From Hypholoma sublateritium FD-334 SS-4 (taxonomy: Eukaryota; Basidiomycota; Agaricomycetes; Agaricales; Strophariaceae): a DNA stretch of 64,000 nt. The stretch covers positions 362,557 to 426,556 of the forward strand of contig KN817523.1 of assembly GCA_000827495.1 (NCBI GenBank). The letters run 5' to 3'. Both the position numbers and the translations under genes were made by a program. Below, piece after piece: positions 36,151 through 48,259 of the stretch (the first letter of the stretch is position 1; each line of letters starts with the position of its first letter). A model generated the notes under the pieces. It was not told the origin of the DNA. It searched no databases and saw only the letters and a list, made by a program, of their open reading frames with translations.

Positions 36151-37844
36151 TTATGGACCAGCAACGACAGAATGCAACATCTCCTTTTGTCTTTTGACCC
36201 AGCCATCTGTAACATCTTTTATCACCACTACTTCGTGAGATGCTTTAAGGTGTCGCCTGAGGTCGTAGCTTCGGTTGAAAACATAGTCGCAGGGAGATAA
36301 ATGAGTGGGCGATGGAACAGTGCGGTTACTGTCTCCAGTTAGATCCTCTAAGCAAGGGAACGGGCATCGAAGGGCTGTGGCATTCTGGATCTTAGCCTCC
36401 GCACGCTTCGCATATGCATTCCCAGTGATTGTGTCAATGTCAAATGTGGTATCTGTGTCCTGAGCTTCGTTTTCAGAGGATTCCTCTTGGGGGTTCATTG
36501 TTAACGAACTACCGGAGTGATGGACTTTGGACTGATGTCGTTGAAGAAGGTGCTTGTATCCGAAGGACTGGGCGCAATTTTCGTGTTCGCAAACGAAATC
36601 GCGGCTTCCAAGATGCGTGACCCGTATATGGGTTTCAAGTGCCTTTTCCTATATTTGAATGCGATGAATAGACTGCTACTTAATGCAAGAAAAGCTTACA
36701 GATTTGAAGTCCTTTCCACAGCCCGCAATCTCACACTTCGAATCCCTTCCGTATTCTCCCCCCCTTCTTTTTTTCTTGGCCGGCTGCCTGGATTCGTTGT
36801 CAAAGTCGGGATCTAGCGCATGATCCAATTCACGTTGTTCATGTAATTTCAGGTGTACTCTCAGGTTGCCATGATTTGCGAATGTGCGCCCATTACACGA
36901 AGTGTGCAAGCAGGTAGGAGGATGCGACTTGCGGATATGTGATTGCAGGGCAGACCAAGTTGCGAAGTATGGTGGTGAATCAGACATATTTTCCAGACAA
37001 GTGGAATGGACACATGTATAACGTTTGCCTGTACATTACGTATCAGTCAATATATTGAGCAGCGTAAAGACTGTAACCCACTATCGTGCGTTTTCTGGTG
37101 TGTCTTCAGGTGCTGATTCGTGTCGAAGGATTTTGAGCAACCTTCATTCTCACAGCAGTAGGGTTTGGTTCCGGGAGGGGCATGTTCTCTACACAGATGA
37201 GCTCGCAGTTGATAGTGTTTAGCGAAAGCTTCATGACAATCTTCTGCGGTGCACTTGAAATGCGGATAAATTTATGTCGAACGTATCCACATTATGAATG
37301 AAATCACCTCGTATGGTTTCACACCGTCATGCCATGAAAGATGTGTGTGCAAATGCTGGGTAGTCCAGAATCGTTTCCCGCAATTTTCTCGTTCACACGG
37401 CAGGGGTCGAGCGCTGGCAGGAAGATGAGAGCGAGCATGGGCGTGCAAATGTGTTTCTCGAAGGTAGGAGTTTCCGCATGTTTCACAAACAAATGGACGC
37501 TGGCCGTGGTGTCAGCAGATGTCTCCAGTCAACAGAAGCTAGCTTCACACCTGTCCAGTATGTGACCGTTCATGCTCCTCTAGCCGTGAGGGTTTAGTGT
37601 ACGCTTTTTCACATCCCTCAAACGTACAACAATAGCGCTTCTTGGTATGTTCCACGAGTACGCCATTGATGATGATAGGCAATCCTTTGGATGTCGATGC
37701 TTGTTGACTAGAAAGTCCGGAACTCGTGTCTTTTTGTCCTGCGGGAACAGTTGCGATGCTGGTGGTGAGATGCAGTATCAGAGGAGCATCCTGTCCTGGG
37801 GCTTTACGCTTGCCCAACGCCGTGGAAGCAACCCCTGTTCTCAT
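36151..37844 (-). CDS. TFIIIA: C2H2 zinc-finger protein, transcription factor IIIA (TFIIIA)
   Basis: TFIIIA binds the internal promoter of 5S rRNA genes and recruits TFIIIC. ATG at 37844: MRTGVASTALGKRKAPGQDA, then a Ser/Thr-rich leader. The finger array follows in order over several exons: YCCTFEGCEKAYTKPSRLEE, FVCETCGNSYLRETHLHAHA, LPCERENCGKRFWTTQHLHT, CTAEDCHEAFAKHYQLRAHL, YCCENEGCSKSFDTNQHLKT, a degenerate one in YTCVHSTCLEN.., CLHTSCNGRTFANHGNLRVH, CEIAGCGKDFKS and FVCEHENCAQSFGYKHLLQR, and a final atypical CPFPC...CDYVFNRSYDLRRH. Nine to ten fingers, with an acidic and basic linker before finger eight (DFDNESRQPAKKKRRGG), match fungal TFIIIA. TAA at 36151-36153. The alternative is another multi-finger DNA-binding factor, but the TxEHERSHTG start and finger count favour TFIIIA. 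Confidence 0.8.
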
Positions 37845-38146
37845 CTATATATCTGCAATGAGAGACTGATCCTGTAGTTTCGTCCACGTCGCGGATGGAA
37901 TAAGTCCGAATTGGCTCTTGTGGTTGCAGGTTAGCAGTTGAGTAACGGCCAAGTCTTGATGAAAGCTTTTTTCGGTGTCAATTGGACCAAAGTAGTGAAT
38001 TCTATAATTAGCTTTTGCGTCCAACGAGTAGCATTAAGCTACAGTATTTCTGACAGCATTTGTATGTACAAGTACAGTGATTTGTGATATACAATCTATC
38101 ATAAGGCGAGAGATAGATACTGCTATTTTGTAGATTTCAAGTGATG
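37845..38146. other. Intergenic: TFIIIA promoter and MscS-gene 3' flank
   Basis: 302 bases between same-strand genes on the minus strand. Nothing beyond presumed promoter and 3' end sequence is seen. Confidence 0.3.
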
Positions 38147-40842
38147 TCAAAATGAAGGAACCCCATCTCTGAACACAGGGCCGGCAGGACGACCGTATTC
38201 CCCGCCTCGGAACAATCCAGCATTTCCGACGTTGGGGAGAGAGGGATCCGTAGTGCGGGGGCCGTGCGGAGGAGACTTCAAGTGGGTGGTTTGGGGAGGG
38301 CAGAGACTGTTGCTTTGAGGCAATATGATTGGTTGGATGGGCATAGTGTAGCGAATCTCCAGCTCTTCCAGAACAGTTTTGAGATAGCGCATGAATGCAG
38401 TACGTCTTGTCCATCTTCCTCCCCAATCTTGCCAATTTGGTCGATCTAGATAGCGGTTTCAGAATATGGATCACTGTTAACATCGGGGTATACTTACGTT
38501 CCATGCTGACATTCAGATATATGGCATTTTGGAATTCCATCTTGTCAATGTTTAGGGCACAGTCCGACCATTCGCGATTGTTACTGGCAACATATGTTGT
38601 TATCTTGGTTCTCAATTGTTCAATTGCTTCCATGGGGGTTTCGTACGAAACATTGAGAGCGGTTGTTTCCCACCTAGTGAGCCTTAGAAACAGAATATCA
38701 ATGAATGTAAAGAAAAAACGTACATCGATTTGCTGCGCCGGAGGTTATGCACCAGTTTAGAGCTGGATAGAAGGGAATTTGGCGCGATAACTTCCTGGCC
38801 GTCAACTCGCCGGAAGGTTGTCGAGAAAAGGCCGAACTCTTTGACAAATAGAACCTGAGTCAAAGCAGATTAGCAAGGGACGAACCAACACAGATTCAAC
38901 CAACCTGATCGTCAATCATGACAAGATCTCCGACGTCGAAAACATGAGTCGAGAAAATAAATATGAGCTAACAGAATGTTAGCTTAACCGAGCGGAAGAC
39001 GCGAGGAATAACGCACGGATTCAAATAATGTAGCGGCGGAATTGCCAAATATGAAAGAGAATCCAAGAACAATCGATGCCAGAGGAACAAGCGATGCCAG
39101 GGTGTTACTTCGATTGAATATAAGTAACACCAAGAAGATGATGACAATGAGAGCTATGACTAAGAGGACACCGTCGAGTTTTGCGACAATCGATCCGACA
39201 TCCTGTGAAGGAGCTTAGCGATAGGTTCTGTAACTTTCGTCCCTGTGGTATAACATACCTTGAGACCGGCGGCTAACGCTTTACGTTCGAGATATATGCG
39301 CTGAACCGCATCCCGCATTTCAGATTTACTGATATCTCCATTGCCGTCTTTATCGAACAAATTGAAAGCATCATGCTAATGAAAAATAAGGAATTGCGTT
39401 TGATCCGGTAATAAATCAACTCACCGCGTCAACAGTACTGCGGAAATAGGGATAAAAGTCTTGAAACACTGGTTAATTACTTGGAGTAGATAAGGAGCAG
39501 TAGGGGCACCTTCAACGACGAGATGGGATCTTGGAGGATTGATACCACCAAGCGCACTGAACAGCTTTCGGGCGAGCCTCCTTGCGGAGTGTAGGCCACC
39601 GAAATCTCCTTCTTTATGGAATTTTGAATTTTTTAAAGTGATTTGTCCAATAGCACCGCCAACCTTCATTTCAGATTGATTACTATGACGAAAGAAAAGG
39701 AGAACATGGACATACTTGATCAACAATTACGCTGGTCATCGCCTTCTTTTTCCTCTTCGGCAGTCTATTCGATTGCGGAGAAATGCCTTGAGTCATATGC
39801 GCAGGTTGTGTTTCAGGAGTGGTTTCCGGTGTACTTGAGTTGGGGAACGACTCGGCAGGGAGGTCGAAAAATCCGACGGAAGAGTTGGCAGGTTTGTGCC
39901 CTCGTTTCGTGTAAGGTACCCTCTTTGTTGTAACAGGAGAATGTGCGTTCGAAAGCCGGTCCAACGCCTTGAGGCCCAGTCTATTTTCGGCAAGGCGGTC
40001 GGCCAGTGCTTTTTCATGAAAGTTGATTGCAATAAACTGCAGAAATAGCTTTTCTATAAACAGAACCACCGAAGCAGAGAAGAGTGCCTTAATATATCGA
40101 TTTCAGTAACTGATAACAGTAATAGATTGCTTTACTTACCTGCATGACTCTGTTGACGACGGTCCAATAAGTTCCGGGAGGATTGTATACGGTGCGAAGG
40201 ACACTAAGAGCAATCCATGTCCAGGTCACATCTAGAAGCAGTTTCAGCCAGGCTTTCACTGCCCAAGTTACCTGTCATAAGAAAGGTCAGTAGACTGGGA
40301 TGTAAACACTAGATATCGAATGAACATACATCGACCTGAATCTTCAAGCGTTCTGTGGTCCCACCGAAGAGAGTTGTTATCAATATAACAAGATGAGGGA
40401 TGAAATCCACCAAGATATATGTTGCGCAAGCAGTAGACCATATAAGGGCAACCCAGAACGACCAGACATGAACTTGCATCTTTGCGAAGCTGTCATTGAA
40501 GCGAACGTTTACCACCACCAGAGGTGTGATGGAAATGGCGACGCCCAATAGGCAGACTAGAAAAACACGGACAGGGCGTGCCAATTTCATGAAAGCCAGC
40601 CATACCCGCCGACCCCGCTTGGCTCGTACTCTTTCCTGATTGACGGCGTCGGTTGAGTCCTCCTCAGACCAATTGAATTCATCCGATGTATCTGTAGTAG
40701 TTGCTGAATTCGTGTCGGAACCAGAATCGCTGGGTTTTCTTTCGGTTTGTAAAGAGGGCGGGGGATTGAACTCTTCTTTCCTCGGATGTTTCTTCCCTTG
40801 CTTGTAAGAAATGGCTGGCCCTTCAACCTTGTCGGTAGGCAT
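38147..40842 (-). CDS. EF-hand MscS-family mechanosensitive channel, multi-exon
   Basis: Fungal MscS-like channels (Msy1/Msy2 of fission yeast) sit in the ER membrane and control calcium after osmotic shock. The first in-frame ATG of the first clear exon is at 40842 (MPTDKVEGPAISYKQGKKHP); the open frame continues upstream without an ATG, so a short 5' exon is possible. Membrane segments: RVFLVCLLGVAISITPLVVV, WVALIWSTACATYILVDFIP and others. A perfect EF-hand loop follows, DKDGNGDISKSE, with Asp, Asp, Asn, Asp, Ser, Glu at positions 1, 3, 5, 7, 9 and 12. Then the MscS pore helix region with LVPLASIVLGFSFIFGNSAA and the beta-domain FDVGDLVMIDDQVLFVKEFG, LFSTTFRRVDGQEVIAPNSL. The tail has Pro-rich sequence ending FRDGVPSF with TGA at 38147-38149. 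The 3' exon frame was chosen because it keeps the family sequence RYLKTVLEELEIRYTMPIQP. Confidence 0.85.
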
Positions 40843-41395
40843 TGATGGCGTCCGCGCAGAAGAGGTTGTTTTGGCCAACGTGTACGGGGGATGTATTAGG
40901 GGCTCCCGAGTGTTCAAAGGTGGGTATCGTTACTGTACTGGAGCGAGATTTGCATATGTACCCCACCATCGCAGCTGCTTCGGGAGAATATGTCGGAGTA
41001 AATGTTAACCGGTACTCCACAGCAATGTTGAAGCAGAGAAAATTTATATATGACGTAATCATTAGCGAAGCTGCCAAGCTTGGTGTCTTCGACAACGCGG
41101 CTAGAAAATTTGGGATTTTCTTGGACATTATTTCATGTGGCTGGTCTTGAATATATTTAATAGGATTAAGCTATGTGGCATGGACGCGCACTGCTGAGCA
41201 TTTATTAAACGCTTTCAAGTTAAGCTTTAAGCAGCACCTTTATGTATCTCAGCGATAAGATCATCATCCCCTTCACCACATTCAATATTCATACACAGTA
41301 AGTGTCTGATGCCTAAAGTACAGTACCCCGGAAAGGCGAAAATGATAAGTTGCTCGTGGAATTGTACAATTGCATGCAAGAAGAAAGAGATGTTA
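40843..41395. promoter_or_regulatory. Upstream region of MscS gene and 3' flank of PGGW-repeat gene
   Basis: 553 bases. It carries the MscS promoter and the 3' end of the upstream gene. An open frame 40823-41128 overlaps it but shows no known domain. Confidence 0.35.
41041..41058 (-). promoter_or_regulatory. CRE-like site plus TATA box upstream of MscS gene
   Basis: On the minus strand TTACGTCA is followed directly by TATATAAATT, about 200 bases before the MscS start codon. TTACGTCA is the half-palindromic ATF/CREB-type site used by fungal stress bZIP factors (Atf1). The pairing of a stress element with a TATA box before an osmotic-shock channel fits, but it is a short motif and could be chance. 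Confidence 0.35.
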
Positions 41396-44300
41396 CTACG
41401 TAGGGGACCATGTCGTGGCTGGCATAACCGCGTCGCCTGCCCATATTGCCCCAAAATATGAATAGACATCACCCAGAAAGTGAAGACAACAAAACCACGC
41501 TCGTGCTCCCTCTTTTAACAGTGTCTGCCCTATAGATTGCTGCGTCGTCCTTGAAAAATCTGCGTTTATGAGCCGAAAAGATGTGTCGTGCTTAAATATG
41601 TATAAATAGAGTTCTGGGTTGTATGGATCGAAGTAGCTATTCAAAAACAGCGATTTAGCGCGAATGACCGATAACCTACAAGAGGGTCAATATGCAATGA
41701 TTCAGCCAAAATATGAGGGCTTACCGATACATAAACAACACAAAAAATATTTGTATTAATATCGCGATAGCATAAAATTGCTTGTTTCGCAGATATGCAA
41801 CCTTGCCGGAGAGCTGGAACATTAATTCTTCAGATTTGAGATGATAAGATAGAAGAAAGCAACTTACTATGTCACTGTCAGATAAGTGTTCGTATCTGAC
41901 TTGTACGTTTGCAGTGTTATTTAGTAACCGTTCCCTGTTCTTTCGGGCCTGTTTTGACAGGGCATGCAGTTGTTCCACCCTAGCTTGATCATTAACTTGC
42001 GCTTCGTTACCCCTGGTAAAAAGGTCAACGACTGAGACAAGCATTTATCCAACTTTTTTTTGTTTTGAAAAACTCACCTCTCGATCTCGTCCACATTTTC
42101 AACAAGATCGTCTAAACCCCGACGAATGCGCGATAACAGTTCCCTACGACTTAGATTTGGTAAATCCTCATCGTCGTCCTTGACCTCATCTTCGGCTTGT
42201 TGGCTTGTTCGAGCAGTGGGATCCACGGAGCCCGCCATGCTGTCATCAATTTGTTCTCTTCCGAAAGCATCCATAATCCTGATACTGGGTGTCTGGACTC
42301 TATGAGGACTGCGCGACGACGACAATCGTACATCAAGGTCGCCATTTTCCGCGTGTTTTCGAGGATGTTCACCATTTTGCATACCTGGCGGCGAAGTATT
42401 TTCGGTCGAAGAAATTTGTGTCTCCTGGTTAAACCTGACTTTCATCACAGATTTCCGCGCTGCAGGAGTTGCAGTCCAACCCCCTGGAACGTATGGTGTT
42501 TTAGGATCGTATAACGAACCCTTCGATATCGAAGAAACGGGCGTGAGAAGGCCCTGTGCTTGTACGTCTTCCGCACTTGCTGACGGAGGTTGGAAACGAG
42601 CCCTCGGAGTTGGTGGTGCAGGTGTCTGCCAGCCTCCAGGAGGCCTGGGCGTCTTAGTCGTATATCGCTCTTCGGCTGACCCCAAGGTCTTTGCAGGTGT
42701 CTCTGGTGCACAGATTTCGTTGTCTCCTTCAGTGTCGTCATCCAGCGCCACGGGTGGTTTTCTAGCACTTTCATTAACGTTGGGCGCGTTTCGTGGAGCC
42801 ATTGGTGTTTGAAGCCACCCCCCCGGTGGCCGAGGAGTTGGGAGCGAACTGTGTTCCTGGCGACCGTTGACCACTGGTGTTGCAGCAGCATTCCAAGACT
42901 TGCGTCCAGGTTCATCATCCGATGAGGGCGTTGGAAGCTCGGGGAGATCGTCCACAGGAGAAAGTGGGCGGAATCGCATTCGAGAGGTACGTACATTCTG
43001 CCGCGACGATGGGGTCGAGCGATCGATTTCAAGTGATTTCGAAGGAGATTTATGTTCTTCGATTAATTCGCCAGGTGCGTTTTGGGCATTCGAGGGCCGT
43101 GGTGTCCTGCGTGATGGAGATTCTGGACGGTAGTCTTCATCAGAGTGCGAGGCATGGCTTTCTCTACTACGAGTTCCCGAGGGCCGGGTTGTTTCCCCAT
43201 ATTCTGACGAATTCAACGCAGAATGCAACGCAAGCCTCTGAGTTGATGAAGATGTTTTGGGTTTCACTTTTTTGGAAGTAGATGGCGGAGTGGTTGAGGT
43301 GTTCTTCGGTGGAGAAAGCGGTGGAGAGAGAAGAGGGGAGGGTTCTCTTGATGTACGTTGCAGACTTGGGTCAGCGTGATGGTACGTGTTGTCGATGGTT
43401 TGCAGCGACGATGTGCGCCTTGCATTGTAAGTCGGCTCCCGAGACGACTTCGCAAATGATGATGACGATCGATGATGTTCAATGTCTTGCTCCTCTGCTG
43501 TTGCAGGATGACCGAGGGAATCATCCCGAGATATTGATTGTTGACTTCCCCGTCGTTCTTGTTCCGAGTAATGCGAAGTATAAGAACGATCGGCATTTGA
43601 ATGAACTTGAGTAGGTTGGAGAGGTGAAGTGGATCGAGACCGTACTAGAGGTGATGTTTGCCAAGTTGGAGGTTTCCCTGTTTGTTCTGATTCGGGGAAA
43701 TCACCATCTGTATCAGAATCGTGGCCCCCAGTGGGAAAAGGAGAACCTCGATGTGATCGATGATAATGCATATCCATGGTTTGTGGAGAAGGGGGAAGGG
43801 GTGTGCGTGCCGGCACATTCCTACTGGAACCAATATCCAACAGAGACACTGAATTACTAGATGGTGCAGATATATATTGACCACGGGAGGAGTTTATGTT
43901 GTCGCGGCGCGATGTCGCTTCGTCGAAAGACTCTACGTTCAATTTGCGACCATAATCAAATCTATTAGAAGCTGTCCATAAAATAAATATGGAAAGAGTA
44001 AGCGATCATGATGTCGATCTTACAAGAATATTGTGAGCCGCGAGGTGCCATAGGTGTCTTGCTTGTGTCTTCCATGAGATTGGAGGTGGCTGGGGTCAGA
44101 ATTTCTGGTCGTGTCGATGCTTGCTTACGCAAGGTATGGGGAGGGGACGCTGAACAGGCCTCATTAAAAGGTATTGATGATACGTTGCGGTAATGTACTG
44201 ACCGGATCGATTGGGAGAGGTTTCCTCGTCACTGACCAGATCATTGAATGCATGTTGCATGTCGGCGTCTTGGTCAAGTAAATCTATGTTTTATGAGCAA

Positions 44301-45249
44301 CTTTTACAGTAAAGAAAATGGTCCAACTAACTTGATTGAAATTGTGAATTGAAGGACATTCTCAACGATTGTTGAGGAGTACTGGTTGCTACAGGAAGAT
44401 TAGTCTGGAAGGAGCTCATTTCCCCTGATGTTGCTCCCGCATTATGACTTAGATCCCCTACATAATAGTTAACGGTATCAACAAGTATGAGATCTATTGA
44501 TGCTCACGAAGAGATTCATCCTCATCCACTTCGGCAAGAATGCGGGATTGACTAAAACGTTCGCGCAAAAACTCGGCAGTGACTGGCTGTGGCGAAGGTT
44601 TAAAACGAGTAGCCGGTCGCTCGGAGTTGACTATGACATATCGCATGCATGAGAAGATTATCCGAGAAAAATCAAACAATAACTCACCGTGAGGGCTCTC
44701 TGTCTCATCGTCGTTCACATTATGTCGCTTTCCTTTCCGCTCGCTGATCAAGAGTGAGTTGGTGTGTATGTCACTTGCATCGTCGCTGACAGATTTAAAT
44801 CGTGACTTCTGTGGCGTGTCTCCCGGGTCGCGTCGCGCTTTGGAAAATATGTCCTTCACACTTTCCTGAACCATACTGGGTGCGTTATTGGCTGGTTCCG
44901 TTAGATCCATGTCATAGTCGGACTCGCGTTCAGAAAAATATTCTGGTGAGTTGATTCTGGGTGGTGGGTCCTTAGGTTCAAGGCGGGAAATCAATGAGCG
45001 AAGTTGTTGAGCCGTATTTTCGGAGCGGTTGGTGGCAGCCGGAGGTGCGACGGTGGATGTGCTAGGCTGCTCGCTCCTTCCCGAGGCCGACATATCATCC
45101 AAATTCAAGTCAACGAGTTGTGAGAGTTCTGGAAGGTGTGATGGACCACCCTCTGTCGCAGTCGCAATTTGGCTAACGCTGCGGTCGTAGTTAAAAGAAG
45201 AGCTTCGGGCCACACGGAGTCGTGGCGGAATAGAGATAGTATAACTCAT
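41396..45249 (-). CDS. Unidentified large protein with three PGGW repeats and C-terminal membrane segment
   Basis: I do not recognise the family. The start ATG is at 45249 (MSYTISIPPRLRVARSSSFN). The N-terminal half is disordered, with SPEYFSERESDYDMDL and VKDIFSKARRDPGDTPQKSR as the most conserved-looking pieces. The main exon (42074-43942) is Ser/Pro-rich. It carries three spaced repeats of a TP(R)PPGGW-TP motif: LPTPRPPGGWLQTPMAP (about 42800-42846), TKTPRPPGGWQTPAPPTP (about 42610-42656) and PKTPYVPGGWTATPA (about 42466-42512). Then a coiled coil begins (RRELLSRIRRGLDDLVENVD, EIERGNEAQVNDQARVEQLH). A single membrane segment follows (FYAIAILIQIFFVLFMY), then RLSVIRAKSLFLNSYFDPYN and PELYLY after the next intron. 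The stop is tentatively TAG at 41396; a later alternative exon is possible. The layout suggests a tail-anchored nuclear-envelope or ER protein. One gene, rather than two, is supported by the joined coiled-coil frame. Confidence 0.6.
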
Positions 45250-45648
45250 GTCGAATGGAGTGTGTATCGCAGTAAGTCGAGGAAGAAGGTAACGCGTTCC
45301 GAGGAAAAGTCTAGCGGGCCATACAACAACCTGAACAAAACACAGGCAAGCTTGATGGAGGGGTCCGCAATAAATTCCGCCGTCGGCGTTGGGAGAGACA
45401 AGTCGAATTAAACAATGCAGCCAACACGTGATAAGCACATGACTTGTATGAGACGCGTCGTGATTTGGGTGTCCTATATTTTTAATTGGCAAAAGCCACA
45501 GACAACCACAGGCCCAGCGCTTTCCTTTGTCGCGTAGGGAAGCAAACACTCGTGAATTATTGAATATGCTCAAAGAATACCAGTATAGGATAAGTACAAC
45601 CTATTTACATTGTAGACGAAACTGGCAAGACGAAACTTGGAGAAAACT
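45250..45648. other. Intergenic: promoter of PGGW-repeat gene and PPT1 3' flank
   Basis: 399 bases between two minus-strand genes. Nothing recognisable beyond presumed promoter and 3' end sequence. Confidence 0.3.
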
Positions 45649-46831
45649 CTAAGTGTGCCCACCTACAAACTTTTTGACCAAGTTTTCCCAGCAATCGCCC
45701 ATCTGCATATGTTCTCCTTTACATGTCTCGAACACAATATCACCCCGCTTATCCAGTTGCCGCAATCCAATCCAGTCCTCAAGATATAAAGGTTGAAGCC
45801 TCATGGGGATAATAGCGCGGTCGGGCTCGGACGCAAGTCTTTGCTTCAATGTGGCTTGGTTATCAGGCTGTGACAGAAAGATATCGTCGTCGACCGCTTC
45901 TGCTCCAAACCATGAGCTCTCCTTCGGGACCACTGTCTTGTCTTCGGTGAAAATGACGAGAACAAGTTTCGCCAGAGATGCTAGATTTTTCGTATAAGTA
46001 ATGTTTCGCAAAGCCGGAACTTCGTTGTTGATTGAAGCCAAAAACTCGTTTACTTCCAAATAGACATCTATCTTTGCTGGGTCACGATAATACTGGGCCT
46101 ATATAAACGGATGTATCAATTCACTGCCAAATCAAAAGCATCACGGTGCTTACCTGAATGATATTTTTCTGGGCCCATTCACTATATATAGCCTGTTTAG
46201 CAGCGCTGCGAGCAGCCTGACAGACAAAGTCATAGCGGCTACATCCTGGGATGTCTGAAATGCCCATATGCTGCGAGCCAAAAGTGATGAGATTGTTGAC
46301 TGGTGGTAAATTATATCGCTCTACGTAGGCACGTAGGAATTGGCCACCTGTAGCACTAAGCTTCAACAAAGCATGAATCACACTGGAGTGCATTATTTAC
46401 CCTGGGACAGCCCTATAGCGTCGAAACCATTTGACAGTTCAGGAATTGCGGCGAGTTGCGATGCAACAAAATCAATTTGGTCATTAGCATTTCCATACTA
46501 TGCAAGATATGAATTGAAAAGCCTAAATTTCAATAGCTAGCACTTACGAATCCCGCCTGTCTGTCCTTGCCTAAGTCTTCCTCTATGAAGACAGAGTGTA
46601 CATATATTCCAGGGTGAATTTCTTTGATCCTCGCCGCAAAGTCGAGCATACCGGGAGAGGAGTGCGAATCACCTACATATCATCTGGATTATAAGTTCAT
46701 CGGACAGCTGCGGTATTCAAGTTCAACAGACCAAGGCCGTGCCAGAGTACAAGGGGGCGAGGAAACTGCGCAGTGGCCAACATAACTCCTCGCGTGCAGC
46801 CCAGTAGCAGTAACGGAGAGAATAGCCTCAT
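45649..46831 (-). CDS. PPT1: Palmitoyl-protein thioesterase (PPT1), secreted/lysosomal, multi-exon
   Basis: It removes fatty acids from S-acylated cysteines in the vacuole/lysosome. ATG at 46831; the N-terminus MRLFSPLLLLGCTRGVMLAT, then AQFPRPLVLWHGLG, is a signal peptide followed by the first beta-strand and oxyanion-region His-Gly. Exons continue with GDSHSSPGMLDFAARIKEIH, GIYVHSVFIEEDLGKDRQAG, the nucleophile elbow GLSQGGQFLRAYVERYN (Ser present, split by an intron inside Gly), LITFGSQHMGISDIPGC, then VLVIFTEDKTVVPKESSWFG with the probable catalytic Asp and FETCKGEHMQMGDCWENLVK with the catalytic His. TAG at 45649-45651. About 300 residues, the family norm. The triad appears complete. Confidence 0.88.
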
Positions 46832-48259
46832 GACGTTTCTGTCAATAATATGGTCTTTCGGGGCGTATAATATGCCAGTTGAAAGGCTCAGGCTGGTAGA
46901 GTGGAAGTCGCGTTATGCCTGTTGCTTTCAACAGATGATTTGGTTATAAACAAGCTGCGCCCGGTCGGAGGTGCCGCGTTAGGCGCCGGTCCCCGGCTTC
47001 CGGGTTCCGGGCTGTGCCGCCACGTGCGGTTCTCAAAGAGTTCGAGTCCGCGTAAATCGAGTCGTCGATAAACACCGAGCTTGCACCGAGCGTGAGCCCT
47101 GCTTGAGCTTCGACGAAACGGCTCTGATTATTTGACGTGCAAATAACAATCTGGTCAGGTCAGGACTGCAATAAAAGTAATACTTGTCCCTATTCCTTGC
47201 TTGTCTTTTCAACCCGCAACGATCGCACACTGGGCATATGCCCCACCTCCGAGTCCGTGTCTCCCTACCTGTCCATGCCACTCAGTGCTATCCGTAGAAC
47301 AAGCACGCTACTCCGGAATACGAGAACATCCGCTGAGGCACGAAAACCATGTTGCGGTTTCAATCTCAAGGAACGACTAAAAGGTTGAGAAGCTCTGAGA
47401 ACACATGAAAGTAAATATCTCCATTCGAAAGTCCATTGGCCGCAGACCCCGGTATGTGCAGTTACCGTGACATGTTACATCTCGTACATTCACAAACTGA
47501 TTGACCTTTGCTAGCTCGAGCAAAAAATCATCCCATATTCACATTTGAGGAGGCCTTTTTTCAGGCCGTTATACTTCATACAATATGTGATCTGGAAAAT
47601 CAGTCGTTCCCTACATGTATCCAACCCTCTCTATCCAACAAAGCGCTTTTCCGGACTCATAATCAAAATCACAAAAACAACCTACGAAAACTATTTATAG
47701 CTTATCTTTCAAAGGGCGTTGCGATTGGTGAGCTTGTGCTTCTCCTGTCAAGTTTCGACATGCGAAGATCCATGGGACAGTGCCACATGAAGAGGAATGA
47801 AAATGATGAAGACACGCAGGCGAGCTCATATCATGCAATAGATTGCTGTTATCATAGAGCCCAAGCTTCAAGCTTTCAATTTTTCAAGGTTAACCTATAT
47901 AAGGATTTAATTCAGCGAGCACTCTCCTCCAAGAGATCAATCGTACTCTGCAAGCCCGGCGCTCAGTGTTCGCTCACATCCAGCTCGATGTAGATTGACT
48001 TATTTAAGCTGGTATGTTCACCAAAACACTAGCATACCACTACGGTGAATTTGACAATATCCAACGAACTCGGCGTGTGCCACAAAGTATATTTATAGAA
48101 CGATGGACACCATATGGTCGATTTGAGCAAGCCTTGGCTCCCGGCCCCTCGAGGAAGAGCTTGCGTTATGCTTAAAAGGAACATAGGGATATCTCCGGTC
48201 AAGTCGCTTCTGCCCTCTTCCACAAGTCGTCTATCTTTGCGCCTTTTCTCTTCCCCAGA
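46832..48259. other. 1.43-kb intergenic region between PPT1 and CNT1
   Basis: A long divergent gap. Its left part has a GC-rich patch (about 46965-47030, gccggtccccggcttccggg and neighbours). A 161-codon open frame at 47508-47993 has no ATG start and no domain I know. No gene is called. Confidence 0.35.

Noticed and set aside
43280..43320. Sequence atggcggagtggttgaggtg resembling the start of a tRNA-Ser or tRNA-Leu
   Set aside because: No matching acceptor stem, anticodon arm or T arm follows, and it is coding on the minus strand.
42197..43614. Several long plus-strand frames opposite the PGGW-repeat gene
   Set aside because: They are shadows of the Pro/Ser-rich coding sequence on the minus strand; the repeats and splicing belong to the minus frame.
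47508..47993. 161-codon open frame on the plus strand
   Set aside because: It starts with TTG, has no ATG near its 5' end, shows no domain I know and lies in a long intergenic region with no splice signals that join it to a gene.
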